Shown here: one piece after another, positions 1 through 6,555 of the stretch
Layout of the letters: each line of letters begins with the position of its first letter
Position numbering within the stretch: the stretch's first letter is position 1
Source: Lutibacter sp.
Lineage (GTDB): Bacteria; Bacteroidota; Bacteroidia; Flavobacteriales; Flavobacteriaceae
DNA: 10,717 nucleotides
Assembly (NCBI GenBank): GCA_030599055.1
Contig: JAUVOS010000074.1
Span: 1 to 10,717 of the forward strand
Reading direction: 5' to 3'
Notes under the pieces: model-generated
The model's database searches: none
Told to the model about the DNA's origin: nothing
Seen by the model: only the letters and a program-made list of their open reading frames with translations
Made by a program: the position numbers and the translations under genes

Positions 1-13
1 ATTTTCAATTTTT

Positions 14-144
14 TAGTTAGTCGAACTAATCCCGCTTTTTCAGCGGGATACTGGTTTAATACCTCGACCCTTCCTGTCACGACAAAGGCGTGATGGGTCG
101 ATTCCTTTTATTGGGTTCAGGGTTCTACCCTGAGGTTTAATACC
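14..144. repeat. Hairpin-rich noncoding element with an 11-bp direct repeat
   Basis: This stretch follows the stop codon of the PBP gene and has no credible ORF. It contains four inverted repeats: a small one at 17-21/25-29 (TTAGT/ACTAA); a perfect 8-bp stem at 29-36/42-49 (ATCCCGCT/AGCGGGAT) with a 5-nt loop; a two-tier stem with outer arms 64-70/95-101 (TCGACCC/GGGTCGA) and inner arms 77-81/89-93 (TCACG/CGTGA); and a 7-bp stem at 117-123/127-133 (TCAGGGT/ACCCTGA) with a 3-nt loop. The 11-mer GGTTTAATACC occurs twice in direct orientation, at 53-63 and 134-144, each copy directly abutting a hairpin. It is clearly more GC-rich than its surroundings. It could be a repetitive palindromic element, a structured 3' UTR or a small RNA. 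I do not recognise a named family. Confidence 0.6.
29..49. terminator. Perfect 8-bp GC-rich stem-loop, possible terminator
   Basis: ATCCCGCT, loop TTTTC, AGCGGGAT form a stable stem-loop about 100 bp past the PBP1A stop codon. On the minus strand it is not followed by a real U tract (the next bases are TAGTTCGACT), so it is not a textbook intrinsic terminator. It may instead act as a 3'-end stabiliser or belong to the larger repeat element. It is the strongest single hairpin in the window. Confidence 0.35.
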
Positions 145-149
145 CTTTA

Positions 150-2441
150 TTAAAATTCTATAGTATTCTCTTCCTCTTTTTCCGGAGTTGTTTCTTCAGT
201 TTCTTCTACTTCATCGCAATTTAAACGAATACTAATATTAGCCGGTCTTGCAAAATCTTCTTCACTTATGTGTAAGTTCTTATCCGCATAGCATTTTTTC
301 ATATATAAAGCCCAAATAGGTAAAGCCATAGAAGCTCCTTGTCCTTTACCGATGCCATAGAAATGTGTCGCTCTATCTTCGCCACCTACCCAAGCTCCAC
401 TGACCAAATTAGGGACAATTCCTATAAACCAACCATCTGATTGTCCTTGTGTAGTCCCTGTTTTTCCTGCGATTGGATTTTTAAATAGATATGGAAAACC
501 TGTAACCACTTTATCGGGATTTGCTGTCCAACCACTCCTGAGTCTGACTCCTGAGCCGCTTGTTGTCACGCCTTTCATTAAATCTAATATAACATAGGCT
601 GATTCTTCACTTAAGACTTCATTGGTTTTGGGCACAAATTCTTGTAAAACGGTTCCATTTTTATCTTCAATACGAAGTAACATGATGGGTTCAACACGTT
701 GTCCTTTATTGGCAAAATTTGTATAAGCGCTAAGTAGTTCATACAAACTTAAATCAATTGCCCCTAAAGCAATCGATGGGTTGGCTTGAATTTCAGTTTC
801 AATACCGGCTCTTTGAGCAAGATTTGCCACAGTTTGAGGCCCGACTTCATCAATTAATCTCGCTGTAATAACATTTATGGAGTTAGCCAAGGCTTGTCTT
901 AAAGTTCGTTCCCCACCATAAGATCTACCTGCATTTTGAGGCGTCCAATCTTTATCCATTCCGTATTTTTCTTTTGGAATTGTATATAAAGTGTTTGGAT
1001 ATTTATCACAAGGCGATTTTTTTAGTTGATTGATAGCTGTTGCATATACAAAAGGCTTAAATGTGGAACCCACTTGTCGTTTTTGTTGTTTTACGGCATC
1101 ATATTGAAAATGCTTGTAATTGGTGCCTCCAACCCAAGCCTTAATTTGCCCTGTTTGTGGTTCGATTGACAAAAAACCTGCACGAAAAAAGTGTTTGTAA
1201 TATCTTATTGAATCCATCGGCGTCATAAGTGTATCGACATCTCCTTTCCAAGAAAATATTTTCATAGGTATTTTCTCTTTAAAAGAGGCAATTATTTCCT
1301 TTTGAGAAATCCCTGCTTTTTTCATTTTACGCCAACGTTCAGAACGTTTCATAGCGTTGTTTAGGGTGCTTTCTATTTCTCCCTTAGTTAAATCAATAAA
1401 CGGAGCTGTTTTATTGCGCTTGTGTTCGTTGAAAAAAGCGCGTTGCAAATTGGCCATGTGTTCTTGTACGGCTTCTTCAGCATATTCTTGCATTCTAGAA
1501 TCAAGGGTAACATAAATCTTTAACCCATCTCGCATCAAATTATAAGTGTCACCGTTTGGTTTTGGATTGTTTTTAATCCATTTTTTCATGTAATCACGTA
1601 AATATTCTCTAAAATAGGTTGCCAAACCATCACTGTGGCTTTCTCGGTGTACGTCTAGTCCTAATTCTAATTGTTGTAGAGAATCTTTCCATTTTGTCGT
1701 GAGAAATTTGTTACGTCTCATTTGTTTTAGCACCACATTTCGACGTTGTTTTACCATTTTTTCACGTCTTAAAGGGTTGTACAAGGAAGAGTTCTTTAGC
1801 ATTCCTATTAACATAGCTGACTCTTCAATTTTTAATTCTTTGGGTTCTTTTCCGAAATAAATTCTAGATGCCGAACGTATTCCAACCGCTTGATTTAAAA
1901 AATCATATTTGTTAAGATACATTGCAATAATCTCGTTCTTAGAGTAATTACGTTCCAATTGTACTGCAATAATTATTTCTTTAATTTTTTGAATTATTCG
2001 TTTAAAAATATTTCCGGAAGCACGTTTTGTAAATAACATTTTAGCTAATTGCTGTGTAATGGTACTAGCTCCTCCTCCTTTACCCATTTTTAGCACGGCT
2101 CTCAATGTGCCACGAGCATCAATTCCGGAGTGATTATAAAAACGTTCGTCTTCCGTAGCGACGAGTGCTTCAACTAAATTTTTAGGTAAATCTTTATAAC
2201 GAACAGGCGTTCGATTCTCTTTTGCATATTTTCCTAAAGTTTGACCGTCAATAGATATGACTTCGCTAGCTAAGTTATTTTCCGGATTTTCAAGTTCCTC
2301 AAAGGTTGGGAGTTTCCCAAAAGCACCTACTCCGGCAAGTAAAAATAAAAGCATTATAAATGCAAAACCGGATACTACTACTATCCAAAACCAACGTATG
2401 TATTTTTTAAAATTTGAATTAGATTCTGTTTTTTTATTCAT
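150..2441 (-). CDS. mrcA: Class A penicillin-binding protein (PBP1A-type, bifunctional transglycosylase/transpeptidase)
   Basis: This 763-residue inner-membrane enzyme polymerises lipid II into glycan strands and cross-links the peptides. A short cytoplasmic tail and one transmembrane anchor (about 15-37) precede a GT51 glycosyltransferase domain (about 60-245) with the catalytic motif starting at E97-D98 (EDERFYNHSG) and the second motif GASTITQQ near 124-131. The transpeptidase domain (about 420-700) carries all three active-site motifs: S459-T-F-K462, S521-I-N523 and K660-T-G-T663. The C-terminus is acidic. A linker between the domains (about 320-410) is rich in charged residues. Length is normal for the family. 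It is the last gene of the ricT-gldH-PBP run, 62 bp after gldH, so it is probably co-transcribed. The class A assignment is firm; the symbol follows the E. coli PBP1A name and is only approximate for Bacteroidota. Confidence 0.95.
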   Translation of the reverse strand: MNKKTESNSNFKKYIRWFWIVVVSGFAFIMLLFLLAGVGAFGKLPTFEELENPENNLASEVISIDGQTLGKYAKENRTPVRYKDLPKNLVEALVATEDERFYNHSGIDARGTLRAVLKMGKGGGASTITQQLAKMLFTKRASGNIFKRIIQKIKEIIIAVQLERNYSKNEIIAMYLNKYDFLNQAVGIRSASRIYFGKEPKELKIEESAMLIGMLKNSSLYNPLRREKMVKQRRNVVLKQMRRNKFLTTKWKDSLQQLELGLDVHRESHSDGLATYFREYLRDYMKKWIKNNPKPNGDTYNLMRDGLKIYVTLDSRMQEYAEEAVQEHMANLQRAFFNEHKRNKTAPFIDLTKGEIESTLNNAMKRSERWRKMKKAGISQKEIIASFKEKIPMKIFSWKGDVDTLMTPMDSIRYYKHFFRAGFLSIEPQTGQIKAWVGGTNYKHFQYDAVKQQKRQVGSTFKPFVYATAINQLKKSPCDKYPNTLYTIPKEKYGMDKDWTPQNAGRSYGGERTLRQALANSINVITARLIDEVGPQTVANLAQRAGIETEIQANPSIALGAIDLSLYELLSAYTNFANKGQRVEPIMLLRIEDKNGTVLQEFVPKTNEVLSEESAYVILDLMKGVTTSGSGVRLRSGWTANPDKVVTGFPYLFKNPIAGKTGTTQGQSDGWFIGIVPNLVSGAWVGGEDRATHFYGIGKGQGASMALPIWALYMKKCYADKNLHISEEDFARPANISIRLNCDEVEETEETTPEKEEENTIEF

Positions 2442-2470
2442 TTTAAAAATTTTACTGCTTTAAACGAACT

Positions 2471-2496
2471 AAAATACAATTTGATAACTGTATTTT
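2471..2496. repeat. AT-rich inverted repeat between gldH and the PBP gene
   Basis: AAAATACA (2471-2478) and TGTATTTT (2489-2496) are perfect inverted arms of 8 bp around a 10-nt loop. They fill most of the 62-bp gap between gldH and the PBP gene. The stem is almost all A-T and therefore weak. It might form a poor attenuator or a processing site that lets the two genes be expressed at different levels, but it may also be chance in AT-rich DNA. Confidence 0.3.
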
Positions 2497-2503
2497 TAGA
2501 GTA

Positions 2504-3004
2504 TTATTCTATTTTTTCGATACTTATACCCACATCTGAAACTCCCAAAAGTAGTTGAATTCCTTCAACTTCGCTACGTTTACGCATCGCTTGTTCTACT
2601 TGAAACAAATAAATTCCTGGTTCTTGAAAACGTGCATTTTTTTTATAGAATAGTTTATTTTCTTTGATGTCAGAGAAACCACTCCCTAAAAAATGTCCTT
2701 CTGCATCTGTCATTTCGTATTCAAGTGTATCAATTACTTTAGATTTATCGGGAAAAGTCATTTGAGTTATCAAAAATAGATTGCTGTATCTATACTCTTT
2801 TGTATTTCTTAAATTAATAAACAAGTTATAGATATTGAGGGTATCTTGCACGGGGATTTCAAATTTTAATACCTGATCTTTTTTCCATCCCCCATTTTCA
2901 ATGGGCACATATTTGCTGTAAATTATATCCGATTGACAAGCTTGAATCAAAAAAATTACAATCCCCAGAAAACTTAGTTTAAGTATTTTTTTTGAAATTA
3001 CCAT
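2504..3004 (-). CDS. gldH: Gliding motility lipoprotein GldH
   Basis: This 166-residue protein resembles GldH, an outer-envelope lipoprotein needed for gliding in Flavobacterium and thus linked to the type IX secretion/gliding machinery. From the start chosen here the N-terminus is MVISKK, a hydrophobic stretch (about 7-22) and a lipobox-like IQAC with the lipidated Cys at residue 23. The mature part is short and beta-rich, with YSKYVPIENGGWKKDQVLKF near its start, which is characteristic of the family. The frame stays open upstream to an ATG at 3139, but that would put 45 very basic residues before the signal peptide, so the ATG at 3004 is preferred. It overlaps the end of ricT by 26 bp in another frame, which suggests translational coupling. 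No clear Shine-Dalgarno is visible. Assignment rests on recalled family sequence and gene order. Confidence 0.85.
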   Translation of the reverse strand: MVISKKILKLSFLGIVIFLIQACQSDIIYSKYVPIENGGWKKDQVLKFEIPVQDTLNIYNLFINLRNTKEYRYSNLFLITQMTFPDKSKVIDTLEYEMTDAEGHFLGSGFSDIKENKLFYKKNARFQEPGIYLFQVEQAMRKRSEVEGIQLLLGVSDVGISIEKIE

Positions 3005-4226
3005 TTGGTTTATTCGATCTTTTATGTTGTTTATTTGAGGTATTGCTATTCCTTGTTTTTTGCTTAAATCTATTTTTATTCTGATTGGTTTTAATATTTT
3101 TTCTTCTCGATCTTCTCTTTTTTCTTTTGGGTTCATCAAATCGAGTTAAACTATCTTCTCCTACCGCATCTTCAAAATTAATTTTTTTAGAAATTTCCAC
3201 AACTTCTATATCCGCCAAAGATTCTGCTTCTACTCCTGTTTTATTAAGGTTAATTATCTCGTGTACTTGTTCCACTGATAATTGATACCATTTGTAGTCT
3301 TCGCTATCATCATATGAATACCAAAGTTGCCCTTTAAAAATATCCATTTTGATAAATCGTGCATTTCCTTTTTTTGTTTTCAATACTTTTTTAGTATCAG
3401 GAAATCCTTTTAAAGCATCTAGGTATGAGTCTAATTCGAAATTTAAACAACACTTTAATCGTCCGCATTGACCTTGCAATTTTTGTGGACTTAAAGAGAG
3501 TTGTTGATACCGTGCTGCTTGTGTATTTACTCTTCTAAAGTCGGTAAGCCAAGTAGAACAACACAATTCTCTACCACAAGAACCAATTCCTCCTAATCGT
3601 GACGCCTCATGACGTAAATCTACTTGTTTCATTTCGATACGCACCCTAAATGCAGCCGCCAAATCTCTGATAAGCTGTCGGAAATCAACACGTGAATCAG
3701 CGGTGTAATAAAAGGTCGCTTTTTTGCCATCACCTTGATATTCGACATCTGACAATTTCATTTTTAAGCCCAATCTCCCGAGTATTAAACGTGCTTCGCG
3801 TTGCGTATTTATCTCTTTATCTTTTGCTTTTTGCCAAATATCAATATCTCTTTGAGTTGCTTTTCGATATATTTTTTTTATTGCATCGCTATCATGTGAA
3901 ATCGCATGCTTTTGTAACTGTGTTTTAACTAATTCACCTGACAGGGAAACCGTTCCAATATCATGTCCGGGTGAACTCTCCACAGCAATGGCTTCTCCCG
4001 TACAAATAGATAGGTTTTTTTCGTTTTTAAAGAAAGCTTTGCGCCCATTTTTAAAACGGACTTCATAAATATCAAATGGCGTTTGATGTCCTGGAAGGTT
4101 TATATTACCTAACCAATCATAAACAGTAAGTTTATCACAACTTAATGTACCACAACTCCCGTAATTCTTACAATCACTTGGTAATATTATTATATCTGTA
4201 TGTTGTCCGCAATTGGTACAACTCAT
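2979..4226 (-). CDS. ricT: PSP1-domain protein RicT (YaaT family)
   Basis: The central part (about 50-275) matches the PSP1/RicT family, including DSRVDFRQLIRDLAA (177-191) and two cysteine motifs, GIGSCGRELCC (213-223) and GQCGRLKCC (252-260). In Bacillus subtilis RicT, cysteines of these motifs bind a [4Fe-4S] cluster in a complex that affects RNase Y-dependent RNA processing and development. At 415 residues it is much longer than the roughly 275-residue Bacillus protein. The N-terminus adds a cysteine cluster (C3, C6, C19, C25, C30) that looks metal-binding, and the C-terminus adds a Lys/Arg/Asn-rich low-complexity tail (about 366-415) that may contact nucleic acid. The function in Bacteroidota is not established. 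Its own promoter and a repeat-bearing leader lie upstream, and gldH starts inside its last codons. Confidence 0.88.
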   Translation of the reverse strand: MSCTNCGQHTDIIILPSDCKNYGSCGTLSCDKLTVYDWLGNINLPGHQTPFDIYEVRFKNGRKAFFKNEKNLSICTGEAIAVESSPGHDIGTVSLSGELVKTQLQKHAISHDSDAIKKIYRKATQRDIDIWQKAKDKEINTQREARLILGRLGLKMKLSDVEYQGDGKKATFYYTADSRVDFRQLIRDLAAAFRVRIEMKQVDLRHEASRLGGIGSCGRELCCSTWLTDFRRVNTQAARYQQLSLSPQKLQGQCGRLKCCLNFELDSYLDALKGFPDTKKVLKTKKGNARFIKMDIFKGQLWYSYDDSEDYKWYQLSVEQVHEIINLNKTGVEAESLADIEVVEISKKINFEDAVGEDSLTRFDEPKRKKRRSRRKNIKTNQNKNRFKQKTRNSNTSNKQHKRSNKPNGNFKKNT

Positions 4227-4231
4227 TTTTT

Positions 4232-4268
4232 AGAGTTAAAAAGTTAAAAGTTGAAAGTTTGAAAGTTC
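4232..4268. repeat. Degenerate heptamer repeat in the ricT leader
   Basis: About five imperfect units of AAAGTTN occur in a row; the GTT cores begin at 4235, 4243, 4250, 4257 and 4265, so spacing is 8, 7, 7 and 8 bp. On the transcribed strand this reads as AACTTT-type units ending a few bases before the ricT start codon. The array therefore lies in the predicted 5' UTR. Confidence 0.6.
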
Positions 4269-4351
4269 TCTCCAACAACTAATCATGTACATCTGAATAT
4301 GTTTATGGTGATTTTTTTCAAAAAATTACAAACAAGAACCAGTGTAATCCC

Positions 4352-4379
4352 CAAAAATACGGATATAAAATTAAACCAA
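4352..4379 (-). promoter_or_regulatory. Bacteroidota-type promoter for ricT
   Basis: On the minus strand, TATTTTTG (4359 down to 4352) matches the -7 consensus TAnnTTTG exactly, and TTG (4379 down to 4377) lies 17 nt upstream as the -33 element. This spacing is within the range known for Flavobacterium promoters. Transcription would begin near 4345, giving a leader of roughly 120 nt before the ricT ATG at 4226. The -33 element sits just after the ferredoxin stop codon, so ricT need not depend on read-through from the ferredoxin gene. Confidence 0.5.
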
Positions 4380-4384
4380 AAAAA

Positions 4385-4615
4385 TTATTGTAGTTTTACT
4401 TTAATAATTTTAGAAGGGCAGGCTTCTGCCGCTTTTAAATTGCTTTCAAAAAGAGAAGCATCTGTTAATTTGACTGTATGAAAACCTTTGCGATCTCTAG
4501 CGCCCAATAACACGGCTTTACCATCTTTTTTAGACATACGGTATTGCTCAGGTGCAATTTCTTCACAATAGTTGCAACCGATACATTTTGATCGTTGAAG
4601 CGTGATTATTAGCAT
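4385..4615 (-). CDS. Small single-cluster ferredoxin
   Basis: This 76-residue protein carries C11-x2-C14-x2-C17 near the N-terminus and a lone C66 followed by Pro near the C-terminus. That is the ligand set of a single [4Fe-4S] ferredoxin, with the usual second cluster motif absent. It is likely a soluble cytoplasmic electron carrier. Ferredoxins of this size are typical of such one-cluster proteins. It stands alone: 291 bp separate it from the thioesterase upstream, and ricT follows after 158 bp with a separate promoter. Nothing in the sequence identifies its redox partner. Because RicT is itself a probable iron-sulfur protein, a functional link is conceivable but is only inferred from adjacency. 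I saw no convincing promoter match directly upstream. Confidence 0.85.
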   Translation of the reverse strand: MLIITLQRSKCIGCNYCEEIAPEQYRMSKKDGKAVLLGARDRKGFHTVKLTDASLFESNLKAAEACPSKIIKVKLQ

Positions 4616-4714
4616 ATTATTCTAGATGACACAACTCGTTAACAATTTTATTGGTTTCAAATGAAATTAAAACTATACACTTTAGTACATTTCGCTTTAG
4701 CTTCTAAATTTTTT

Positions 4715-4742
4715 TACACGAATTACACAAATTAACACGGAT
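4715..4742. repeat. Threefold TACACGAAT-type tandem repeat
   Basis: Three adjacent units read TACACGAAT (4715-4723), TACACAAAT (4724-4732) and TAACACGGAT (4733-4742), a 9-10 bp period with a CACRRAT-like core. It lies in noncoding DNA between the ferredoxin and thioesterase genes. I recall similar CACGAATT-like strings from intergenic DNA of Bacteroidota, but have no way to confirm that here. Confidence 0.55.
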
Positions 4743-4766
4743 TGATTACTTTGAGAATTTCACAAA

Positions 4767-4783
4767 GCAGACTTTCAGTCTGC
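4767..4783. terminator. Perfect 7-bp stem-loop downstream of the thioesterase gene
   Basis: GCAGACT (4767-4773), loop TTC, AGTCTGC (4777-4783) form a compact hairpin about 125 bp past the thioesterase stop codon. On the minus strand it is followed by TTTGTG, a short and poor U tract. It is the best candidate for the end of the SPOR-thioesterase transcript, but could equally be a repeated palindrome. Confidence 0.4.
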
Positions 4784-4906
4784 CAAACCAAACCTATGAA
4801 CTTCTAACCCATAGTGGTTTAGTTTTTCTTTTTATAAAGATATTTTTAAAGAAAGCAAATGTAAAATTAATTAGGGAAGTAGCAATTATTTAAAACGATT
4901 TTGTAT

Positions 4907-5416
4907 TTACTCAAATAACTTTTTTAACTCCGTTGCATCTTTAGGCTTCATTCTTTTTGATAAAACCAAGCTTAATTGTTTTCTGCGTAAAGCGGCATCA
5001 TAGCGTTCTTTTTCTAAAGGAGTTTCTGGAGTAATAGGTGGTGTTTTTGTGGGTTTTCCCTCTACATCAACTGCGACAAAAGTATAGATACCTTCGTTAA
5101 CTTTTTCACGTTTCCCCGTTTTGATACATTCTCGCCATACATCGACAAAAATCTCCATTGACGAATAAAAGGCTCTTGATACTTTTGCTTCTACCGATAT
5201 AATACTGCCAACAGGTATGGCTTTATTAAAGGCAACATGATTTACAGATGCAGTAACAACTATTTCACCGGAATGTCTTCGCGCTGCAATACTACAAGCA
5301 CGATCCATTCTTGCTAAGAGTTCTCCTCCAAAAAGACTATTTAATGGATTCGTCTCTCCGGGTAGTACCAAATCGGTAAGTATGGTTAATGATTCTGATG
5401 GGGTTTTTGTTTTCAA
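4907..5416 (-). CDS. Acyl-CoA thioesterase, hotdog fold
   Basis: This 169-residue cytoplasmic enzyme is predicted to hydrolyse acyl-CoA thioesters to free fatty acid and CoA. The N-terminal part carries the hallmark N23-P-L-N-S-L-F-G-G-E-L-L-A-R-M-D38, with Asp38 in the hotdog helix at the position of the family's catalytic acid, followed by a strand pattern VVTASVNHVAFNKAIPVGS (53-71) typical of the YciA/BFIT/ACOT group. The C-terminal 40 residues are charged and helical, an extension beyond the single hotdog core. Its ATG lies 7 bp after the stop codon of the HU-CCDC81/SPOR gene, so the two are almost certainly co-transcribed. Chain-length preference cannot be read from the sequence. No obvious biochemical link with the SPOR protein is apparent, other than a possible common interest in envelope supply. 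Confidence 0.88.
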   Translation of the reverse strand: MKTKTPSESLTILTDLVLPGETNPLNSLFGGELLARMDRACSIAARRHSGEIVVTASVNHVAFNKAIPVGSIISVEAKVSRAFYSSMEIFVDVWRECIKTGKREKVNEGIYTFVAVDVEGKPTKTPPITPETPLEKERYDAALRRKQLSLVLSKRMKPKDATELKKLFE

Positions 5417-5423
5417 ATAAAAC

Positions 5424-6530
5424 TTATTTAATTAACATCCAGGCGGCTTTTTCTTCCGTTTTTCTAATCTTACGTAAGGCTTTTAAGGCTTCTTCTCTCG
5501 TCTCAAAACTTTCAAAAGCTACTTGAGTAAGTTGCCATTTATTAATTCCAACGATTTGTGCATCGTATCCTTTGGCTTTTAATTGTCTTACTTTTTTAGT
5601 AGCATTACTCGGCACTCTAAAAGCACCTCCGATAATGTGATATTTTTTAGTGGTAGCGATACCAACCGATTTATCGTTAGTCTGGCTAGGAATTTTCGAA
5701 GTTTCTTCAGGAGTATTCAACTTTTCAGCTTTTTCTGTTGCTAAAGCTTTGTTATTTGCTTCCTCACCCGTGAATTCTTCATTGTTTTCTACAGAAACTT
5801 CATCTGCATCTTTAGTTTCTACTTGCAAAGTAATCGCAGGTAATGCTTTATTTATTTCAAAAGTCGCTTCTTGAATACGTTTGTTTATGGAGGCTTCTTT
5901 TTCAGCTTCTAGTGCAATCAATTGTTTAAATGAGGTATTACTTTTATAAATATGATTCATAAAAACATACCCAATAGCAAGCAATAGGGCCAAACTCGCA
6001 GCGAATTTAAAAAATGGGCTGAGTCTTTGTTCCTGATTTTCTGAATAAATAGATTCTCTTTTAACAAGATCTGAAATGGATTCAAAGACCACTTCTTCAT
6101 TCATATAATCTCTTCTATTTACAGCCGGAGCTATTATGGTTGTTAGTCCAAAAGCATTTGTTAAGAAATTAGCTTTAGAATCGGGTTCAAATAAAATATT
6201 TTTTTCTTCATTCAAAGAAAATGTGCCGACACCTTCAAGTATAATATTTTGAATTTTAAGATTTTCTTTCCATTCCTTTACTTCAATAGCAATAAAGCTA
6301 ATCGCCTTTTCATAGGATACTTTATCTACAGAGGCGATGTAATTAGCTAGTAAACCGTCGTTTTCAGTTAATTGCGAATTAAAACTAAGACGTTTGGAAG
6401 GTGGATAAAATGTATGCGACCTTTCATCGATTTGTGCAGAAATAGTTTTCGTTAAAAACCCACCAAATTCGGGAATTATCACGCATTCATATCGAAATAA
6501 TAAATCGCGTATATATTTAGATAAAGCCAT
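5424..6530 (-). CDS. HU-CCDC81 and SPOR domain membrane protein
   Basis: The 368 residues divide into an N-terminal region (about 1-140) resembling the bacterial pair of HU-CCDC81 domains, which are relatives of the HU/IHF DNA-binding fold; a linker; one transmembrane helix (about 174-191, FKFAASLALLLAIGYVFM); a long acidic, low-complexity stretch (about 205-290); and a C-terminal SPOR domain (about 296-368, beginning YHIIGGAFR). SPOR domains bind glycan strands lacking stem peptides, usually at the division septum. The N-terminus starts YIRDLLFRYECVIIPEFGGF, which is highly typical of this Bacteroidota family. Topology is likely cytoplasmic N-terminus and periplasmic C-terminus, so the protein could link nucleoid or cytoplasmic factors to septal wall; this role is inferred. 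A promoter lies directly upstream and the thioesterase follows 7 bp downstream. Confidence 0.85.
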   Translation of the reverse strand: MALSKYIRDLLFRYECVIIPEFGGFLTKTISAQIDERSHTFYPPSKRLSFNSQLTENDGLLANYIASVDKVSYEKAISFIAIEVKEWKENLKIQNIILEGVGTFSLNEEKNILFEPDSKANFLTNAFGLTTIIAPAVNRRDYMNEEVVFESISDLVKRESIYSENQEQRLSPFFKFAASLALLLAIGYVFMNHIYKSNTSFKQLIALEAEKEASINKRIQEATFEINKALPAITLQVETKDADEVSVENNEEFTGEEANNKALATEKAEKLNTPEETSKIPSQTNDKSVGIATTKKYHIIGGAFRVPSNATKKVRQLKAKGYDAQIVGINKWQLTQVAFESFETREEALKALRKIRKTEEKAAWMLIK

Positions 6531-6555
6531 TAGGATACAATTAAGGATATAAAGA

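Larger units (their letters stand above)
4616..4906. other. Intergenic region with a nonamer repeat and two hairpins
   Basis: No ORF of credible length is present. The region holds a threefold repeat at 4715-4742, a perfect hairpin at 4767-4783, and an imperfect stem at 4790-4798/4810-4820 (AAACC-TATG against CATA-GT-GGTTT) followed on the plus strand by a T-rich run. It probably contains the 3' end of the SPOR-thioesterase transcript and the promoter of the ferredoxin gene, though I could not place that promoter. Confidence 0.6.

Noticed and set aside
53..144. Miniature transposon with an 11-bp target duplication
   Set aside because: The 70-bp interior has no terminal inverted repeats, so the direct repeats are better described as part of a structured element until other copies are found.
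2257..2463. Plus-strand open frame of 68 codons opposite the PBP gene
   Set aside because: It lies antisense to the N-terminal coding region of the PBP gene and its product shows no recognisable family features.
3005..3139. N-terminal 45-residue extension of GldH
   Set aside because: It would precede a signal peptide and lipobox with a highly charged stretch and overlaps ricT; the ATG at 3004 is a better start.
4299..4481. Plus-strand open frame of 60 codons across the ricT promoter and ferredoxin end
   Set aside because: Antisense to the ferredoxin gene, low-complexity product, no family features.
4790..4820. Imperfect hairpin followed by a T-rich run on the plus strand as an intrinsic terminator
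   Set aside because: Its orientation would serve a plus-strand transcript and no plus-strand gene exists here; the stem has a 2-nt bulge.
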